Positions 1 to 7,822 of a stretch of DNA of 50,503 bases are shown here, in pieces (the stretch's first letter is position 1; each line of letters opens with the position of its first letter). The stretch comes from Alphaproteobacteria bacterium 65-37 (GTDB lineage Bacteria; Pseudomonadota; Alphaproteobacteria; Reyranellales; Reyranellaceae). A model generated the notes under the pieces. That model was not told the DNA's origin, searched no databases, and saw only the letters and a program-made list of their open reading frames with translations. Made by a program: the position numbers and the translations under genes. The DNA is taken from assembly GCA_001897995.1 (NCBI GenBank), contig MKRV01000211.1, forward strand, positions 1 to 50,503, read 5' to 3'.

Positions 1-897
1 CGTCAGGCTGATGTTGTCGCGGAAATAGTCCGACGGCAGGCGCGGCAGCTCTTGCCCCTTCATCCAGTAGCGGTGGCGCTTGTAGGCGTGATCCATACGG
101 TACATGAAGTGCGGGGCCCAGCCGGCATCTGCTTCGACACACACCACCTTGAGCTTGGGATGACGGGCAAAAACGCCGCTGAATATCAGCATGCCCATGA
201 TGTCCTGACAGCCGCGGATGATCGACAGGAACCCGTTGATCTTGGGACCACGGTGCTGATTGATGCTGTCGCTGCTCGACGTCAGGATGTGCCACGACAA
301 CGGAATGTCTAGAGCGACCGCAGCTTCCCAAAGGGCATCGTAAGACGGGTTGTCATAGTCGAACTCGCCGGGATTGCCCGGCATCATGACGCCCTTGAAT
401 CCCATGGCTTTGATGCGTTCAAGGTCGGCGACACCTTCCTTGATGGTGCGGATGCCCGTTTGACCGATGCCGATCAGCCGGTCGGGGGCATGTGACGTGT
501 ACTGCTGGAGCCAGCGATTGTAGGCGTCGAAGCAGGCCTTCTTGTAATCCTGGTCGGGATGGTTGCAGAGGACCATGCCGACAGTTGGATAGATGACTTC
601 GGCGCCTACGCCGTCCGTGTTCTGGTCGGCAAGCCGGGCGGCCGGATCCCATCCCCCGCGATGCAGGTCTTCGAAGTGCGCGCCGCCGACGCGGATGCTA
701 CTGGGCTCGACGCCCGCCGCCGCGACAAGACCCATCGGGATGGTCTGCTTCATACCTTCAACGACGTAGATGTCGCCGTATTTGGGATCGCGCACGACAT
801 GGGGTGCACGGTCGCGGTAGGCGGGTTCGATGTGCTCGCGATAGCAATCCGGCGGTTCGGTGATATGCGAATCTGCGGAAATCGGAAGCTGTGTCAT
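1..897 (-). CDS. Amidohydrolase-2 family protein, 3' end cut by window edge
   Basis: The reading frame is open from an ATG at 897 to the window edge (299 codons), so the C-terminus is missing. The translation starts MTQLPISADSHITEPPDCY and later has WHILTSSS and a VVCVEADAGWAPHF block. This is the layout of amidohydrolase-2 (ACMSD-like) metal-dependent hydrolases or decarboxylases: an N-terminal D-x-H, a central His on a barrel strand, and a late acidic residue. Such genes are common in uncharacterised aromatic and alicyclic catabolic clusters. A GAGGAG ribosome-binding site lies about 8 bases before the ATG. It is the last visible gene of the leftward block that begins with badH, 68 bp after the Rieske gene. 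The substrate is unknown. It could act as a C-C hydrolase, decarboxylase or lactonase. Confidence 0.8.
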   Translation of the reverse strand, partial: MTQLPISADSHITEPPDCYREHIEPAYRDRAPHVVRDPKYGDIYVVEGMKQTIPMGLVAAAGVEPSSIRVGGAHFEDLHRGGWDPAARLADQNTDGVGAEVIYPTVGMVLCNHPDQDYKKACFDAYNRWLQQYTSHAPDRLIGIGQTGIRTIKEGVADLERIKAMGFKGVMMPGNPGEFDYDNPSYDALWEAAVALDIPLSWHILTSSSDSINQHRGPKINGFLSIIRGCQDIMGMLIFSGVFARHPKLKVVCVEADAGWAPHFMYRMDHAYKRHRYWMKGQELPRLPSDYFRDNISLT

Positions 898-965
898 GGT
901 CATCTCCTCGCGTAGTACAGTTGTTCAATCGAGATTAATTTCAAGCAATTGAAACGGGCGCCTTG

Positions 966-2168
966 CTATGGAATCGGCTGCCCATATGGCCCAACCTGGC
1001 CACATGCTTCCTGGAGCCCGAGTGCCTCGTGGACCGAGCGATGGAAATGCGCCAATGCGGGTTCGTTGCGGCCGAACAACAGACGGTCCTGCGCGCCGGA
1101 ATGGAAGCCACGCTGCATGTCCTCACCCAGCGGGAAATCCTCCTTCTCCACCGTGTCGAGCAGGAGCTTCATGTTGCGATCCCAATGGCGCTTCGCCTTG
1201 TCGGTAAGCGCCGGCTCCGGGATGTAGAGCGACGCATGCATCACGCTCTCGTCCGGAGTGTTCCCGGGGAAGACCCGCCACGTCTCCATATGGTCTCCCT
1301 GCCAGACCAGCACGGTGTTGGGGAACAGCTCATAGACGACGGCAGTGTGCTTCAGCACGTCCCGCTCGTGTTCCGGTGTCTCGCGCAGCGTCTCAAAACC
1401 GGCGCGCGGCACCGCCATTCGAAGGTGCCGGCCATAAGGATCGAAGGAGGTTTGTGCCCCCAGAAGCAGCGACGAGATCGTGTTCCGATGCAGAACCTTG
1501 ATATGGTAGCCTTCCAGGAACGTACCGATGACGAGCTTCCAGTTCATCGCTCGCCGCAGCGTGCGCGTCTCGTAGTGGCTGTAGCGCTCGAACCTATACG
1601 CAGCCATCTCCGGCGCGAGAGTGCCCAGCAAGGCATCGGGGTCGAAGGGCTCTTCGCCACCCGGCCGCACCCAGATGAAGCCGTTGCGTTCAACTGCCGC
1701 CAGGCGTCGAAGGCCATGCGTGGCGCGGTCGACCTCGCCGAACGCGTCGGCTTCCCGGACGCCGAGCAAACGTCCATCGAGGCCGTAGGCCCATCCATGA
1801 TAGGGACACGTGAAGGACCCGCCGGTTCGCGCGCAGCCTTGGGCGAGATCCGCCGTCGCCAGCTTGGCGCCACGATGGCGGCACACGTTGAGGAACGCGT
1901 TGACCTTGCCGTCCTTTCCGCGGACCACGAGAATCGGGCGACCGGTGAAATCGTTGGTGAAGAAGTCGCCGGGATTCGGCAGATCGGCAGTCATGCCGAG
2001 AATGAGTGGATGATCGCGAAACAGCAAATCGCGTTCGCGTCCTGCCTGATCGCGACAGATGTAGTCTCGTACTGGATTGGCAAAAGGCGCCGCGCTTCGT
2101 GCCTGCTCACCCTTGTCGATGTACGTGAACAGTGTGCGGCCGAGCTCAACCTGTGTTGCATGTTCCAT
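966..2168 (-). CDS. Rieske non-heme iron oxygenase, alpha subunit
   Basis: This 400-residue protein has a Rieske [2Fe-2S] domain with CRH (C96, H98) and CPYHGW (C121, H124). The 22 residues between the two pairs are a few more than the usual 15-17. A catalytic SRPBCC domain follows, with the mononuclear iron motif EGYHIKVLH near residue 205 and acidic residues towards the C-terminus. Such subunits hydroxylate rings or demethylate, using electrons from a reductase and sometimes a ferredoxin. No reductase or beta subunit is adjacent. The frame is open further upstream and would overlap the preceding hydratase gene. I chose the ATG at 2168 because it has GGAGAAAC just upstream and avoids the overlap. 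It belongs to the badH operon. The substrate is not predictable. Confidence 0.88.
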   Translation of the reverse strand: MEHATQVELGRTLFTYIDKGEQARSAAPFANPVRDYICRDQAGRERDLLFRDHPLILGMTADLPNPGDFFTNDFTGRPILVVRGKDGKVNAFLNVCRHRGAKLATADLAQGCARTGGSFTCPYHGWAYGLDGRLLGVREADAFGEVDRATHGLRRLAAVERNGFIWVRPGGEEPFDPDALLGTLAPEMAAYRFERYSHYETRTLRRAMNWKLVIGTFLEGYHIKVLHRNTISSLLLGAQTSFDPYGRHLRMAVPRAGFETLRETPEHERDVLKHTAVVYELFPNTVLVWQGDHMETWRVFPGNTPDESVMHASLYIPEPALTDKAKRHWDRNMKLLLDTVEKEDFPLGEDMQRGFHSGAQDRLLFGRNEPALAHFHRSVHEALGLQEACGQVGPYGQPIP

Positions 2169-2208
2169 GACCGTTTCTCCCAAACCACAGACAGGCGGCG
2201 TGCCGCCG

Positions 2209-2991
2209 CTATTTGAATTTCGGCTCACGACGCGCGCCAAACGCCGCCAGCCCTTCCGAGACGTTCTCCGAGCGCAGCGCGTCGACGACGCACGCGGACT
2301 CGCGCGCCAGCCCCTCCGCTAGTGATTCGTCGAGGCCAGCGCGGGCGAGCGACTTCATTGCCGCCATGGACTCGGGGTTGCGTGTTGCCAATGTCTGCGC
2401 ATAGACCATGACCCGGTCAGCGAGCGCATCATCGTCAACCACAAGATTCACAAGACCCCAATCGCGCGCCGCCGCCGCATCCAGCCACTCCGCGCTGTAC
2501 ATCAGGTGAAGCGCTCGACGCAGGCCGACCAGGCGCGGCAGGCGCTGCGTGCCGCCCCATCCGGGAATGAGTCCATACCGCGAATGCTGGTCGCCGAAGC
2601 GCGCCGAACTGGCGGCGAACACGACATCGCAGGCCATCGAGAGTTCGAGTCCACCGGCCAGGCACAAGCCGTGTACCGCAGCGACGACCGGCAGGCGCGA
2701 GCGTTCAAGCGCGGTGAGGGCTTCGTGTCCCGCCGACAGGAAACTCTCGAGCGAAGCCCGCGAAGCGCGCGCCTCGAGAACCTCGTCGAGATCGGCGCCG
2801 GTGCAGAAATGCTTGCCATTGGCTTTCAGCAGCACGACCCGGCACGCTGGATTCGCTTCCAAAGACCGAACGCCGGCACACAGGCCGTCCGCCAAGTCTC
2901 GTGAAATGCAATTGAATTTCCCGGGCCGGTTCAGCGTGATCACGCCGACCTGGCCTTCCAGGTCTACGAGAACAGGCGGCGCAGTGGTCAT
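2209..2991 (-). CDS. Enoyl-CoA hydratase/isomerase family protein
   Basis: This 260-residue crotonase-fold protein has an oxyanion-hole loop GKHFCTGADLDE near residue 60 and the second loop GLCLAGGLELSMACD near 108-122. The first catalytic Glu of hydratases (GGLE) is present. The second, normally in FGxPE, is replaced: the sequence reads FGDQHSRYG, with His at that position. The protein may therefore be a hydratase with altered chemistry or an isomerase or hydrolase. Its place between an acyl-CoA dehydrogenase and BadH/BadI homologues suggests the hydration step, the role of BadK in Rhodopseudomonas palustris. It ends 40 bp before the Rieske start and begins 13 bp after the dehydrogenase stop, so it is probably co-transcribed. 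Confidence 0.87.
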   Translation of the reverse strand: MTTAPPVLVDLEGQVGVITLNRPGKFNCISRDLADGLCAGVRSLEANPACRVVLLKANGKHFCTGADLDEVLEARASRASLESFLSAGHEALTALERSRLPVVAAVHGLCLAGGLELSMACDVVFAASSARFGDQHSRYGLIPGWGGTQRLPRLVGLRRALHLMYSAEWLDAAAARDWGLVNLVVDDDALADRVMVYAQTLATRNPESMAAMKSLARAGLDESLAEGLARESACVVDALRSENVSEGLAAFGARREPKFK

Positions 2992-3004
2992 CGGTACCCT
3001 CCGC

Positions 3005-4159
3005 CTAGTAAGGCACTGCGACGCGGCCGATCTTCTCGCGCGCGATGATCATTTTCTGAATCTGTTCCGTGCCGTCACCGATTTGCAGGCCCATCACGTC
3101 ACGCAGGCGCTGTTGGTGCGGCAGATCCATCGTGTAGCCGGAATGACCGTGCGTCAGCAGGCACCGGTGAATCGTCTGAAAGGCTGTCTTCGGGGCCCAC
3201 CATTTGCACATCGCCGCCTCCGACGTGTGGGGCATGCCCTGGTCGCGCAGCCACAGCGTCCGGTAGCAGAGGAGTCGCGCGGCTGTGAGCAGCGTCTCCG
3301 CCTCGGCCAGAGGCTCCGTCACGCCTTGATAGCGCGCCAGCGGCTGGCCGAAGGCCTGGCGTTCGGTGATGTAGCGCCAGGTTTCCTCGAGCGACGCGCG
3401 GGCCGGCGCCAGCACTTGCAGGCCGATCAGCGCGCGACTGTAGTCAAAACCTTGCATGACCGTGCGAAAGCCCTCGCCTTCACCGCCGATACGCCATTCG
3501 TCCGGCACCTTGACGTCCTGGAAGAAGACAGAGCCGCGGCCGACGACCTTCGAGCCCACGTCGTTGAAGCTGGAGCGGCTGATGCCGGGCAGGCTGAGTG
3601 GCACATGGAAGGCCGTCACGCCACGAGCGCCGGAGCCGGCCTCGCCAGTGCGTGCGAAGACGACAATAGACTCCGCCTGCTCGATCATCGAAATCGAGGT
3701 CTTCTCGCCGTCGAGCACATAACCTTCGTTGTCGCGGCGCGCCTTGAGCTGGAGGTTCGCAGCATCGGAACCGCCGCGCGGCTCAGTCAGGCCCAGTGCC
3801 ACCAGCGTCTCGCCGCGGCAAATCCTCGGCACGACGTCGCTCGCGATCTCAGGCGGTCCATGACGCGCCAAGATCGAGCCCATTAGCGATCCTAGAAGCT
3901 GCACATAGGCAACGCCAAGATCGGCCGCGGCAACGCCTTCGATTACCAGTCCAGCCGTGACGCCGTCCGCGCCGAGCCCGCCGAACGCCTCCGGCAGATC
4001 GACCCCGATCAGTCCGACAGCACCCATCTCCCGTATCAGCGATGGCGCAATGTGGCCCTCCTGTTCGCGCGCCACATACCCCGGCGCGAGCTTTTCGACG
4101 CCGAAGCGCCGAGCGGTCTCGCCAATCTGCTGCTGTTCGGGGGTAAGGGAAAAGTCCAA
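3005..4159 (-). CDS. Acyl-CoA dehydrogenase (AliB/BadJ-like role)
   Basis: The 384 residues give a full-length acyl-CoA dehydrogenase. It has the N-terminal helical domain (MDFSLTPEQQQIGETARRF), the middle beta domain with the FAD-contacting GLTEPRGGSDAA near residue 137, and a C-terminal helical domain with RQAFGQPLARYQG. Where most members have EGT with the catalytic Glu, this protein reads IGDGTEQIQK, with Asp at that place. The family oxidises an acyl-CoA to the 2,3-enoyl-CoA and passes electrons to ETF; no ETF gene is in the window. With BadH, BadI and the hydratase next to it, I infer a ring-carboxyl-CoA substrate, as for AliB or BadJ. It lies 10 bp from the badI-like stop and 13 bp before the hydratase. 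Confidence 0.9.
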   Translation of the reverse strand: MDFSLTPEQQQIGETARRFGVEKLAPGYVAREQEGHIAPSLIREMGAVGLIGVDLPEAFGGLGADGVTAGLVIEGVAAADLGVAYVQLLGSLMGSILARHGPPEIASDVVPRICRGETLVALGLTEPRGGSDAANLQLKARRDNEGYVLDGEKTSISMIEQAESIVVFARTGEAGSGARGVTAFHVPLSLPGISRSSFNDVGSKVVGRGSVFFQDVKVPDEWRIGGEGEGFRTVMQGFDYSRALIGLQVLAPARASLEETWRYITERQAFGQPLARYQGVTEPLAEAETLLTAARLLCYRTLWLRDQGMPHTSEAAMCKWWAPKTAFQTIHRCLLTHGHSGYTMDLPHQQRLRDVMGLQIGDGTEQIQKMIIAREKIGRVAVPY

Positions 4160-4169
4160 TCACCAGCTC

Positions 4170-4961
4170 CTACTTGAGGAAGTCCCGAAAGCGCGGGGGG
4201 CGCTTCTCATTGAGCGCCTTGACCCCCTCCTGGGATTCGGCACTCGCGTAGTAAAGACGCAGGGCCTGCATCCCAAGGCCGCCGATGCCACGAATGTTTT
4301 CGCTGTCGGCGTTGAAGGACTTTTTGGCAATGGCTATGGCGGTGGGGCTGCGCTCCACCAGTTCCGCGCACCAGGCCGCGACTTCGGCATCGAGCTTGTC
4401 GTCGGGCACGACGGCGTTGACCAGCCCCATGTCCATCGCCTGGCGCGCCGTGTAGCGCCGGCACATGTACCAAATCTCTCGCGCCTTCTTCTCACCGACA
4501 ACGCGTGCCAGATAGGCAGTACCGAAGCCGGGATCGACGGAGCCCATCTTCGGCCCGACCTGACCGAAAATGGCGTTCTCGCCGGCGATGGTAAGGTCGC
4601 AAATCGTTGCCAGAACGTTGCCGCCTCCGATCGCGTAACCGCGTACCTTGGCAATTACCGGCTTGGGCACATCGCGGATGACGCTGTGCAACTCCTCGAC
4701 CGGCATGCCGACAGAGCCGCGCGTCGACCCGTCACCGTACTGGCCGCTGTGATCGGACTGGTCGCCACCAGTGCAAAACGCCTTGTCGCCGGCTCCGGTT
4801 AGAACGATGGCGCCAACGTCGCCATCCCAGCCAGCTTTGAGAAAGGCGTCGAGAAGTTCCACCACGGTGCGCGGGCGGAACGCATTGTAGACTTTTGGCC
4901 GATTGATCGTGATCGTGGCGACGTGGTCGGCCTGGGCGCAGAGAATGTCCTGATAATCCAT
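4170..4961 (-). CDS. badI: BadI-like 2-ketocyclohexanecarboxyl-CoA hydrolase
   Basis: This 263-residue crotonase-fold protein closely follows the R. palustris BadI pattern as I remember it. Shared blocks include AFCTGGDQS, EELHSVIRDVPKPVIAKV, GYAIGGGNVLATICDLTI, FGQVGPKMGSVDPG, VVGEKKAREIWYMC and EGVKALNEKR. BadI, a MenB relative, hydrolytically opens the ring of 2-ketocyclohexanecarboxyl-CoA to pimeloyl-CoA. It follows the BadH-like gene by only 4 bp, matching the adjacency of the two genes in known benzoate and cyclohexanecarboxylate clusters. No benzoyl-CoA reductase genes are present, so the ring probably enters already saturated. The exact ring substituents could differ from those of cyclohexanecarboxylate. 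Confidence 0.9.
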   Translation of the reverse strand: MDYQDILCAQADHVATITINRPKVYNAFRPRTVVELLDAFLKAGWDGDVGAIVLTGAGDKAFCTGGDQSDHSGQYGDGSTRGSVGMPVEELHSVIRDVPKPVIAKVRGYAIGGGNVLATICDLTIAGENAIFGQVGPKMGSVDPGFGTAYLARVVGEKKAREIWYMCRRYTARQAMDMGLVNAVVPDDKLDAEVAAWCAELVERSPTAIAIAKKSFNADSENIRGIGGLGMQALRLYYASAESQEGVKALNEKRPPRFRDFLK

Positions 4962-4965
4962 CGAG

Positions 4966-5724
4966 TTATCCGTGCATCGTTAGGCCACCGGAGACGCTGA
5001 TGGTCTGACCGGTGATGAAGCTGGCGTCGTCGCTCAGCAGGAAGCAGACGACCCCAGGGTAGTCGCCCGGCTGCCCCAAGCGACGGAGCGGGATCGCCTT
5101 CTTCAGGGCCTCGGCAAGCCCTGCCGCAGATTCGCTGACAGTCGCGAACAGGGGTGTGTCGGTCGGTCCTGGGCAGACCGTGTTGAACACGATCCCCTGA
5201 CGTGCCACTTCCCGGGCCAACGTCTTGCCGAACGCTGCAATCCCGCCCTTGCAGGCCGAATAGACAGCTTCGCCTGAGGAGCCGACCCGACCCGCGTCGG
5301 ACGCAATACTGACAACGTGGCCTCTGCCGTGCTTTACCATCTTTTTCAGCACGGCATGCGTGACGTTGAGCGGTCCCCAGAGATTGATGTCGATTACTTT
5401 CCGCCACAGGTCCCGGTCGCTGTCCACGAAGCGCACAGCCTTGTCCCAGCCCGCGTTGTTCACCAGGCCGCCGATCGGTCCAGAGGCCGCCTCAAACGCA
5501 TCGACGGCGCGTGCCACCGCGTCATAGTCGACGATGTCGACCTCGTAACCAGAAGCTCGCCCGCCACTTTCGCGAAGTGCACTGGCCGCAGCTTCGGCCG
5601 CTTGCCCGTTAATGTCGAAGATGCCGACCACGGCGCCTTCCATCGCGAGACGCCCGGCGATCGCGCGGCCGATGCCGCTGGCGCCGCCCGTGACGATGAC
5701 AGGCTTGCTCTTCAATCCACGCAT
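4966..5724 (-). CDS. badH: BadH-like 2-hydroxycyclohexanecarboxyl-CoA dehydrogenase (SDR)
   Basis: This 252-residue short-chain dehydrogenase has the NAD-binding TGGASGIG at 12-19, NNAG at 89-92, Ser142 in SIASDAGRVGSS, and Tyr155 and Lys159 in VYSACKGG. The blocks VGSSGEAVYSACKGG, VCPGPTDT and ITGQTISVSGGLTMHG match BadH, which oxidises the ring hydroxyl of 2-hydroxycyclohexanecarboxyl-CoA to the keto form that BadI hydrolyses. The frame extends to a TTG at 5760, but the ATG at 5724 places the Rossmann motif at the normal distance; GGGAGG lies about 13 bases upstream. It is the first gene of the leftward operon. The -10 box of its proposed promoter is about 139 bp upstream. Confidence 0.9.
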   Translation of the reverse strand: MRGLKSKPVIVTGGASGIGRAIAGRLAMEGAVVGIFDINGQAAEAAASALRESGGRASGYEVDIVDYDAVARAVDAFEAASGPIGGLVNNAGWDKAVRFVDSDRDLWRKVIDINLWGPLNVTHAVLKKMVKHGRGHVVSIASDAGRVGSSGEAVYSACKGGIAAFGKTLAREVARQGIVFNTVCPGPTDTPLFATVSESAAGLAEALKKAIPLRRLGQPGDYPGVVCFLLSDDASFITGQTISVSGGLTMHG

Positions 5725-5855
5725 CGTAACTATAGATCCTCCCGAAAGATAAATTCGCAAAGTCGGGCGATGGAACCGCTAGGCAATCTGCGCGCCCTTC
5801 CCCGACCACTCCACGCGTCAGGCGAGGCGATTGTGCTCGAGGACTTTCAAATAGT

Positions 5856-5891
5856 CATTAGAAACGTAGGCAGCTGGTACTGATGAGTCAA
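5856..5891 (-). promoter_or_regulatory. Promoter with overlapping operator-like site upstream of badH (site A)
   Basis: Read on the minus strand, TTGACT (5886-5891), exactly 17 bp, then TACGTT (5863-5868) form a sigma70-type promoter facing badH. The -10 lies inside CCTACGTTTCTAATG (5856-5870), one base shorter than the related site C. The same -35, spacing and -10 theme recurs at 6206-6242 and 13555-13591. I infer a repressor operator over the -10. The transcript would have a leader of roughly 130 nt. Confidence 0.6.
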
Positions 5892-5940
5892 GCGGTCCAT
5901 GCCTCCTCCCCAACGGCGAGACCGAAACACCCTGCTCCTG

Positions 5941-6016
5941 TTCCCAAAGGGGTGGTCCGCGACCTCCACAGGCCGCTGTGGATACCTTTGCACGCTGCAG
6001 TCCTTGCCTTTGGGAA
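5941..6016. repeat. Nested inverted repeats in the badH/ferredoxin spacer
   Basis: A perfect 10-bp inverted repeat (TTCCCAAAGG at 5941-5950, CCTTTGGGAA at 6007-6016) encloses a perfect 6-bp one (CCACAG at 5966-5971, CTGTGG at 5976-5981, 4-base loop). It sits in the 637-bp spacer between the divergent badH and ferredoxin genes. I see no convincing gene in that spacer apart from the two promoters. The role is unknown: a protein-binding site, a structured transcript, or the remnant of a small mobile element. Confidence 0.4.
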
Positions 6017-6205
6017 ACCAACCTTGTGAAGGTAGCGACATTCTACGCTGGACTGCGCCGCAAGATCTCTGCCAATGCCCCACAAGTTCCTTCGCACCGC
6101 AGAGTGGCGATATTCCTGCAAGCCCGACACCCATGCCCAAACCTAAGAGAGCAATGCTGGGCTTCCCCCAATGGTGGAGTCACTTGGGACCACCCGTCGC
6201 ACCGA

Positions 6206-6242
6206 TTGACTACCCTTGCCAGAACTTCTAACGTCCATTAGA
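6206..6242 (+). promoter_or_regulatory. Promoter with overlapping operator palindrome upstream of ferredoxin-P450 (site B)
   Basis: TTGACT (6206-6211), 17 bp, then TAACGT (6229-6234) face the ferredoxin gene. The -10 lies within TCTAACGTCCATTAGA (6227-6242), a perfect inverted repeat of TCTAA and TTAGA around six bases. This is the most symmetrical of the five related sites. A protein bound here would block RNA polymerase, so a TetR-type repressor is the simplest reading. The leader to the ferredoxin ATG is about 120 nt. Confidence 0.65.
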
Positions 6243-6361
6243 GGATTGCGCTTGCTGATTACCGACGAATTGGCCAGTTGGTCGATTATGGCGCAGGCGA
6301 CGAACTATCCATCAATTGCGCAGCGGACGCGTTCGGAAACTGCGCAGGGAGGGCTTCAGGT

Positions 6362-6577
6362 ATGCCCGAGCATAAAGTCCTTCAAGTCATTGTCGACCCC
6401 GAGCGATGTCAGGGACACAACCGATGCAAGGCGATAGCACCGAGCTTGTTCGAGCTCGATGAACTCGGCCACGCGCGCGTAGTCGGCGATGGCATGGTCC
6501 CTCCCGGCCTTGAGGATAAGGCGCGGCTTGCGGAAGCCAACTGCCCCGAATTCGCGATCAAGGTGGCGCAGGCTTAA
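6362..6577 (+). CDS. [3Fe-4S]-type ferredoxin, P450 redox partner
   Basis: This 71-residue protein has the CxxHxxC arrangement C16-QG-H19-NR-C22 and a distal C61-P62. That is the pattern of small bacterial ferredoxins with one [3Fe-4S] cluster, in which the second cysteine of the usual CxxCxxC is replaced. Such ferredoxins, encoded beside class I cytochromes P450, deliver electrons to the haem. The ATG at 6362 has GGAGGG about 8 bases upstream. An in-frame upstream TTG has no such signal. The P450 gene begins 15 bp after the stop, so the two genes form an operon. No ferredoxin reductase gene is in the window, so that partner must come from elsewhere. Confidence 0.9.
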   Translation: MPEHKVLQVIVDPERCQGHNRCKAIAPSLFELDELGHARVVGDGMVPPGLEDKARLAEANCPEFAIKVAQA

Positions 6578-6592
6578 CTAAAGGAGTTCACC

Positions 6593-7822
6593 ATGACCGA
6601 TCGCCCGCCTGTCTCAGATTGGGCCAAAGACTTCGATCACCTGGACCCACGTTGGGTCACCGAACCCTATCAGATCTGGGATGAGTTGCGTCGGCAATGC
6701 CCTGTCGCGCATACTGAACGATACAATGGCGTCTATTTTCCCAGCCGCTACGCCGATATCCGGGCGATCGCATATGATACGGAGCACTTCTCTTCACGCC
6801 GTGTGGTCGTTCGTGAAATGCCACCTCGTGTGCCAACGGATTCCGCGAAGCCGAAATCCCCGCCTGGCGCATCGACATTGGCTTCGCCACCGATCACCTC
6901 GGATCCACCGTATCATCGGCCGGCGCGAATGCTCCTGCTGCCCGCGTTCACCCCGGATGCAATTGGCCGCCTGGAGGCAAAAACGCGAGCGATATGTGGC
7001 GACTTGATTGATCGCTTCGCATCGAATGACCGTTGCGACGCAGCAACCGACTATGCACAGCATGTTCCCGTTGCTGTCATTGCACATATGCTCGGATTGC
7101 CGGAGGGAGACGGCGAGAAGTTCCGGCGTTGGATTCACCTGCTTCTGCACGAAGGAATCGCGGAAAACGCCTCCTTCGCCCAAGCTCTCGCGGAGATGGA
7201 CGATTATTTCAGGGTGCAGATTGTAAGTCGTCGTTCGGTTCCCGGAGAGGACCTGATCACTTTCTTGCTTGGCGCACAAATGGAGGATCAGCCCCTTTCC
7301 GACGAGCACATAATCGGTACGCTTCGTCTTTTGCTGATTGCAGGCATCGATACGACTTGGAGTGCCATCGGCTCCTGCCTATGGCATCTGGCCCAGCACC
7401 GTGATGACCGTCGGCGGCTGGTCACTGAGCCTGCACTCATGCCGCTTGCGGTAGAAGAGTTTCTGCGGGCCTATGCCCCGGTGACGATGGCTCGCCAAGT
7501 CGCCAAGGAGACAACAGTCGGCGGCTGCCCGTTCAAGGAACGCGAAATGGTGTTGCTGTCCTTTCCGGCGGCCAACCGTGATCCGGAGGTCTTTCCACAA
7601 GCTGATCGTGTTCTGATCGATCGGGCCGAAAACCGACATGCTGCCTTCGGATTGGGAATCCATCGGTGCATCGGCTCAAATCTCGCCCGCATGGAGATTA
7701 CGGTAGCGCTGGAGGAATGGCTGACGCGTATTCCTGACTTTGACCTCGCCGACCCCGCCTCCGTGACTTGGTCGCACGGCCCGGTACGCGGTCCTCGGAA
7801 ACTTCCTGTGGTCTTCCGATGA
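6593..7822 (+). CDS. Cytochrome P450, bacterial class I
   Basis: The 409 residues match the length of soluble bacterial P450s. The oxygen-activating I-helix reads LLIAGIDTTWSAIG near residue 247, the K-helix ExxR is EEFLR near 288, and the haem loop AFGLGIHRCIG places the ligand at Cys359. There is no membrane anchor. It probably hydroxylates an alicyclic or aromatic acid using the ferredoxin encoded just upstream. AAGGAG precedes the ATG. Promoter site B upstream suggests co-regulation with the badH operon. The substrate and CYP family cannot be set from sequence reading alone. Confidence 0.93.
   Translation: MTDRPPVSDWAKDFDHLDPRWVTEPYQIWDELRRQCPVAHTERYNGVYFPSRYADIRAIAYDTEHFSSRRVVVREMPPRVPTDSAKPKSPPGASTLASPPITSDPPYHRPARMLLLPAFTPDAIGRLEAKTRAICGDLIDRFASNDRCDAATDYAQHVPVAVIAHMLGLPEGDGEKFRRWIHLLLHEGIAENASFAQALAEMDDYFRVQIVSRRSVPGEDLITFLLGAQMEDQPLSDEHIIGTLRLLLIAGIDTTWSAIGSCLWHLAQHRDDRRRLVTEPALMPLAVEEFLRAYAPVTMARQVAKETTVGGCPFKEREMVLLSFPAANRDPEVFPQADRVLIDRAENRHAAFGLGIHRCIGSNLARMEITVALEEWLTRIPDFDLADPASVTWSHGPVRGPRKLPVVFR

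Noticed and set aside
5899..6241. Several short overlapping frames in the badH/ferredoxin spacer
   Set aside because: None has a ribosome-binding site or recognisable features, and both strands and several frames are open equally by chance.
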